A stretch of 36,239 nt of DNA from a filamentous cyanobacterium CCP2 (GTDB taxonomy: Bacteria > Cyanobacteriota > Cyanobacteriia > Elainellales > Elainellaceae), in NCBI GenBank assembly GCA_003003615.1, contig PVWD01000031.1, forward strand, positions 1 to 36,239. Reading direction: 5' to 3'. The notes under the pieces were generated by a model. It did not search any database. It was not told where the DNA came from and saw only the letters and a program-made list of their open reading frames with translations. Shown here in pieces: positions 35,199 to 36,239 of the stretch; positions within the stretch are counted from its first letter, which is position 1; the number at the start of each line of letters is the position of its first letter. Position numbers and translations under genes: made by a program.

Positions 35199-35887
35199 TG
35201 GAGTTTCTCCTTGAATTTATTGTTTGAGTTGTGTGCAGTCTGTTTGGTTTGTGGAACGATTCCCTCAGTTCATTTCGTGTCTTTGGCTGAGGGCGAATTT
35301 TGTATCAGCAAAGGGGTTTCCTTTGTTTCCGAACCTTACGTTAGCGATCGCCTCGTTCCCAAAGCGTTCTTAAAGCGTTCTGTGTGAACTGTTATCGTAT
35401 GCTTGAGCGCAAGGCAAAGCTGGGCTACCTCACAGCCCAAGAGATTTGAGCTACATAAAAGACTCCTAAACGATGTTGAGAATAATGAAACTTGTGGTTT
35501 GAAGTGTTGAAGGGGTATTTCAGCCGCTTCAGTTTTAGTAGAGGAACTTGCCGATCGCCAAACCATCAACCGTAAAAGCAAGAAGCTGACTGGTTTCTGG
35601 CGGTTTTGGGTGGCTGGTTAACCTCCACACTTCATACGATACAGAAGTCGCCTCAGGTTGTCTTTACAGGAAAGTATGGAGTGCCAGTATGCAGTGCATT
35701 TTCAGGAAAGTATGGTGCGATCGACCTTAAAGTATGGAACTCGATCAAAAAAGCCAGTACATTAGGAATCCGCCTTTTTGTTTTGTAGTGCTTTAGAAAA
35801 AGTGTGAAATTCGGCTAAATCCCCCTAAATCCCCCCGTTATGGGGTGTAAACTTTTGGCAATTCTATATTTCCTCTTATATCCTCCT
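35199..35887. other. Intergenic region of about 690 bases before the right-edge gene
   Basis: No gene is supported. It holds the second copy of the flanking direct repeat (35345-35381), two CAGGAAAGTATGG repeats (35667-35679 and 35703-35715), a third shorter AAAGTATGG, and a CCCCCTAAATCCCCCC stretch with a CCCC-GTTAT-GGGG hairpin near 35822-35850. Promoters of the leftward RTX and rightward gene should lie here. Confidence 0.55.
35345..35381 (+). repeat. Right-hand direct repeat beside the second RTX gene
   Basis: CGATCGCCTCGTTCC (35345-35359) and AAAGCGTTCTTAAAGCGTTCT (35361-35381) match the left-hand blocks at 14 of 15 and 17 of 21 positions, in the same orientation. The first block contains a HIP1 octamer, so part of the match could be chance. 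Confidence 0.6.
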
Positions 35888-36239
35888 ATGCATCCTGTTT
35901 CGTCGATCGAAGTTGAGTTTGACCAAATTATTCAAATTGCAAATAACATGCTGCAAGCGGAGTTCGATCGCCCGCTCAGTGATTTAGAAATTGAATTATT
36001 AAGGGGAGCTTGGGATAACCTGACCTACGATGAAATTGCGACGCGATCGGGCTATTCATTGAACTATCTTCAGCGCGATATTGGCCCTAAATTCTGGAAG
36101 TTGCTCAGTATAAGCCTTGGGCGCAAAATCAACAAAACCAATGCGAGAGGCATTTTCACCCACCTCTTTCAAACCCAACCTCAAACCCAATCTCAACCTC
36201 CTGAAAATCCCCCAATTCCAACCCTGTCTCCCCTCCCAC
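35888..36239 (+). CDS. N-terminal part of a protein with the helix-turn-helix domain of vWA-MoxR-associated/NTPase proteins (cut by right edge)
   Basis: The frame is open from ATG 35888 to the end, about 117 codons, so the gene is incomplete. It reads MHPVSSIEVEFDQIIQIANN, then LSDLEIELLRGAWDNLTYDEIATRSGYSLNYLQRDIGPKFWKLLSISLGRKINKTNARG. The pattern L-x-VLRGAW-x4-TYDEIA-x3-GYS-x2-YL-x-DIGPK-x-W-x-L-LS-x-LG-x-KI-x-K-x-N is the N-terminal winged-helix-like domain seen in cyanobacterial vWA-MoxR-associated (conflict/signalling) and NB-ARC/AAA-like WD40 or TPR proteins. After it comes a Gln/Pro-rich linker. What output domain follows is not visible. There is no clear AGGAG before the ATG. Confidence 0.7.
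   Translation, partial: MHPVSSIEVEFDQIIQIANNMLQAEFDRPLSDLEIELLRGAWDNLTYDEIATRSGYSLNYLQRDIGPKFWKLLSISLGRKINKTNARGIFTHLFQTQPQTQSQPPENPPIPTLSPLP

Noticed and set aside
35606-35788. A 60-codon plus-strand frame after the second RTX gene
   Set aside because: Includes CAGGAAAGTATGG tandem repeats and reads as low-complexity; no start signal or homology.
35822-35850. CCCCCTAAATCCCCCC with GTTATGGGG as an intrinsic terminator
   Set aside because: The stem is only about 4 base pairs and no T run follows; more likely a common cyanobacterial intergenic C-rich motif.

Overview
The window reads as a stretch of chromosome from a cyanobacterium, probably a filamentous, non-model one. The reasons are the HIP1 octamer GCGATCGC (for example at 14553, 20803, 21514 and 35344), many GATCGC-rich variants, a one-piece tmRNA with a cyanobacterial ANNIV-type tag, a class II Calvin-cycle aldolase, and several families found mainly in cyanobacteria (DUF1574, DUF6335, a methylglyoxal synthase/lipid kinase fusion, heptamer repeats in gene ends). 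No genus is claimed.

Region 1 (1-12.8 kb) looks like a cell-surface polysaccharide region. It holds the tail of a possible hexapeptide acyltransferase, an LPTD-type membrane protein, an alpha/beta hydrolase, an acyltransferase-3 membrane protein and a lipoprotein glycoside hydrolase of DUF5060/DUF4038 type. These are followed by a large secreted RTX protein with an SGNH esterase domain on the opposite strand, a 1.2 kb gene-poor gap, a GT2 glycosyltransferase, a YdjM-like membrane hydrolase and a polyprenyl-phosphate sugar transferase. Together they would build, export, acylate and trim an extracellular glycan.

Region 2 (12.9-17.4 kb) holds an MNT-HEPN pair, an AI-2E family membrane protein followed after 6 bases by the methylglyoxal synthase/diacylglycerol kinase fusion, a single-domain response regulator, and ssrA (tmRNA).

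Region 3 (17.4-24.6 kb, mostly minus strand) holds a two-gene unit of a DUF1574 membrane protein with an SGNH-like periplasmic domain and a secreted protein with a probable 3D (double-psi barrel) domain. After these come a 61-residue protein, a PNPOx-like flavoprotein and fructose-bisphosphate aldolase. Region 4 (24.8-33.5 kb) holds a GH15 glucoamylase/trehalase-like enzyme behind an MscS channel, two small acidic proteins, a CPA1 Na+/H+ antiporter, a DUF900 hydrolase and a Uma2 protein with a heptad-repeat tail. Region 5 (33.5-36.2 kb) holds a second RTX protein flanked by short direct repeats, and the start of a protein with the N-terminal helix-turn-helix domain seen in vWA-MoxR-associated/NTPase proteins, cut by the window edge.

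The main non-coding signals are heptamer repeats that run through the stop codons of three genes and form a stem between two of them, a ~97-100 base dispersed repeat in two inverted copies 10 kb apart with fragments elsewhere, and a hairpin repeat family. I found no CRISPR array, no tRNA gene, and no complete insertion sequence or transposase.
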